NCBI GenBank assembly: GCA_902790885.1
Contig: CADATR010000119.1
Location: 1 to 5,560 of the forward strand
Length of the DNA stretch: 5,560 nucleotides
Source: an uncultured Eubacteriales bacterium
Lineage (GTDB): Bacteria; Bacillota_A; Clostridia; Peptostreptococcales; Anaerovoracaceae
Direction: 5' to 3'
The notes under the pieces were generated by a model. That model did no database searches and was not told where the DNA came from. It saw only the letters and a program-made list of their open reading frames with translations. Position 1 is the first letter of the stretch. The number at the start of each line of letters is the position of its first letter. Both the position numbers and the translations under genes were made by a program. This document shows, piece by piece, positions 4,418 to 5,560 of this stretch.

Positions 4418-5560
4418 TCAATAATTATCAGGTAAATCGTTCTCGAGCAGTATGTATTTATGCTGATCTGTCTTTACTGCATAGGCTCGGCTGATGGCGT
4501 CCTCCACCTTGTCGAATACTTCAAGATTCTTCTCAGGGAAACCCTTGCTGAGTATGCCTTCTTTTATAGGCTCTGTGTGCTTTCTGCCGACGAGGAATAT
4601 CCTGTCGCAGCAGTCTGCCGCATAGGTACCGAATTTTCTGTTATACTCAGCCTCGTCTTCGCCGAGCTCTACCATGCCCGGTGTGATGAGTATACGCATG
4701 CCGTCCATAAGCGCAAGTGTCTCAACGGCGGCCTTCGATCCGATAGGATTCGAGTTGAAGGCGTCGTCGATTATCGTAACATCGCCGTGGTTCTTCATCT
4801 CCATGCGGTGAGGCACGCTCTTGATCCTTCTTACAGGTATCCTGAGCTCAGCCAGCGATATGCCGAGTTCGTGTGCCACAGCTATGGCACCCACTACGTT
4901 GATGACATTATGACCTCCGACGAGTTTCATCGAGAATCTCTCAGACTCTCCGTCAGGCGCGTTGACAGTGAAGTCAGTGCCGTGATTCGTAACAACTACA
5001 TCAGACGCGTAATATCCGGTTCCGGTATTCTCCGAATGATAAATGACCGGTTCGTCATAGAGCGGGCGGCTGCCCTTTCTGCGCTGAAGCTCCTCAGTGA
5101 TGTATTCGTTGTCTCCGTTGAGGAAGAGGATGCCGCCGTCAGGCACCGCATCCGCGAGCTCAAACTTAGTCTTCTGTATGTTTTCAAGGCTGCCGAAAGT
5201 GTCGAGGTGCTGCGGCCCAATAGAGGTGATGAGTCCGTGATGCGGATGCACCAGATCGCAGTCCTCTTTTATCTCGCCTACATACCTTGCGCCCATCTCG
5301 CACACGAAGATCTCGTGCGTCGGCTTGAGGAACTTCCTGATGGTGATAACGATGCCCATCGGTGTGTTGTAGCTCTCAGGCGTCACGAGCACTCTGTACT
5401 TCTGTCTCAGCAGAGTCTCAAGGTAAAACTTCACGCTCGTTTTGCCGTAGCTTCCGGTGACACCGATTATTATGAGATCGGGATTCTCCCTCAGTATGCG
5501 CTTCGCGTCGTTGATATAGTGGTTGTTGACGCCCTTTTCTATCGGGCGGTTTATGGTGTT
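4418..5560 (-). CDS. murF: MurF-like Mur ligase (UDP-MurNAc-tripeptide--D-Ala-D-Ala ligase), 5' end beyond window
   Basis: The frame is open from the window edge to TGA at 4418, giving 380 residues; the apparent start at 5434 is an internal GTG within the P-loop region and not the true start. Numbered from the edge, the Mur ligase motifs are the P-loop GVTGSYGKTS (33-42), SYNTPMG (63-69), CEMGARYVGEI (87-97, Glu for Mg2+), TSIGPQHLDTF (112-122), IQKTKFEL with the probable carbamylated Lys132, then GGHNVINVVGAIAVA, IDDAFNSNPIGSKAAVETL and TPGMVELGE, ending ILLENDLPDNY. The NSNP motif fits MurF rather than MurC, MurD or MurE. It would ligate the D-Ala-D-Ala made by Ddl, encoded downstream on the same strand, onto the UDP-MurNAc-tripeptide. 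The residues before the P-loop (NRPIEKGVNNHYINDAKRI) do not look like the usual MurF substrate-binding domain and recall clostridial Mur ligases with a membrane-spanning N-terminus; this is from memory and untestable here. Confidence 0.9.
   Translation of the reverse strand, partial: NTINRPIEKGVNNHYINDAKRILRENPDLIIIGVTGSYGKTSVKFYLETLLRQKYRVLVTPESYNTPMGIVITIRKFLKPTHEIFVCEMGARYVGEIKEDCDLVHPHHGLITSIGPQHLDTFGSLENIQKTKFELADAVPDGGILFLNGDNEYITEELQRRKGSRPLYDEPVIYHSENTGTGYYASDVVVTNHGTDFTVNAPDGESERFSMKLVGGHNVINVVGAIAVAHELGISLAELRIPVRRIKSVPHRMEMKNHGDVTIIDDAFNSNPIGSKAAVETLALMDGMRILITPGMVELGEDEAEYNRKFGTYAADCCDRIFLVGRKHTEPIKEGILSKGFPEKNLEVFDKVEDAISRAYAVKTDQHKYILLENDLPDNY

Noticed and set aside
4418..5434. 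Start of the MurF-like gene at 5434
   Set aside because: This is an internal GTG inside the ATP-binding motif; the same frame stays open to the window edge and encodes GVTGSYGKTS upstream of it.
1..5560. CRISPR arrays, tRNA or rRNA genes, integrase or transposase genes
   Set aside because: No regularly spaced direct repeats, no cloverleaf or rRNA-like sequence, and no recombinase motifs were seen on either strand.

Overview
The window looks like chromosome from an anaerobic Gram-positive bacterium of the class Clostridia. The evidence is an oxygen-sensitive glycyl radical enzyme with its activase, a ddl and a MurF-type ligase whose sequence motifs resemble clostridial versions, strong AGGAG-type ribosome binding sites and roughly balanced base composition. 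This placement rests on motif recognition, not on a search, so the genus is not claimed. All confident genes lie on the minus strand and are read from high to low coordinates.

Region by region, in reading order: (1) 5560-4418 is the 3' part of a MurF-like Mur ligase that adds D-Ala-D-Ala to the peptidoglycan precursor; its 5' end is outside the window. (2) 4417-3821 is about 600 bases with no convincing gene. It holds an AT-rich, roughly 294-bp imperfect palindrome (3972-4265), several smaller hairpins, a speculative 48-residue Cys-rich ORF and a candidate ddl promoter. (3) 3820-2636 is ddl, which makes the D-Ala-D-Ala dipeptide that MurF uses. (4) 2626-2051 is a TetR-family regulator that starts 9 bases after ddl stops and is probably co-transcribed with it, followed by an intrinsic terminator at 2033-2003. 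(5) 2001-1972 is a good sigma-A-type promoter, followed by a perfect 20-bp palindrome (1959-1940) just after the predicted transcription start. (6) 1925-1002 is a glycyl radical enzyme activase (radical SAM plus two [4Fe-4S] clusters). (7) 984-1 and beyond is the first 328 codons of its partner glycyl radical enzyme; the active-site Cys and Gly are outside the window.

Two functional blocks meet here. MurF and Ddl are consecutive steps in cell-wall precursor synthesis. The activase and glycyl radical enzyme form a catabolic pair in which the activase installs the radical on the enzyme. The TetR gene sits between them, in the cell-wall transcription unit but directly upstream of the glycyl radical operon. 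The palindrome placed over the early transcribed region of that operon is the obvious candidate TetR operator, so the best reading is a TetR-repressed, substrate-inducible glycyl radical operon. The enzyme's N-terminal half resembles the hydroxyproline dehydratase / isethionate lyase side of the family, but its substrate cannot be fixed from this window.
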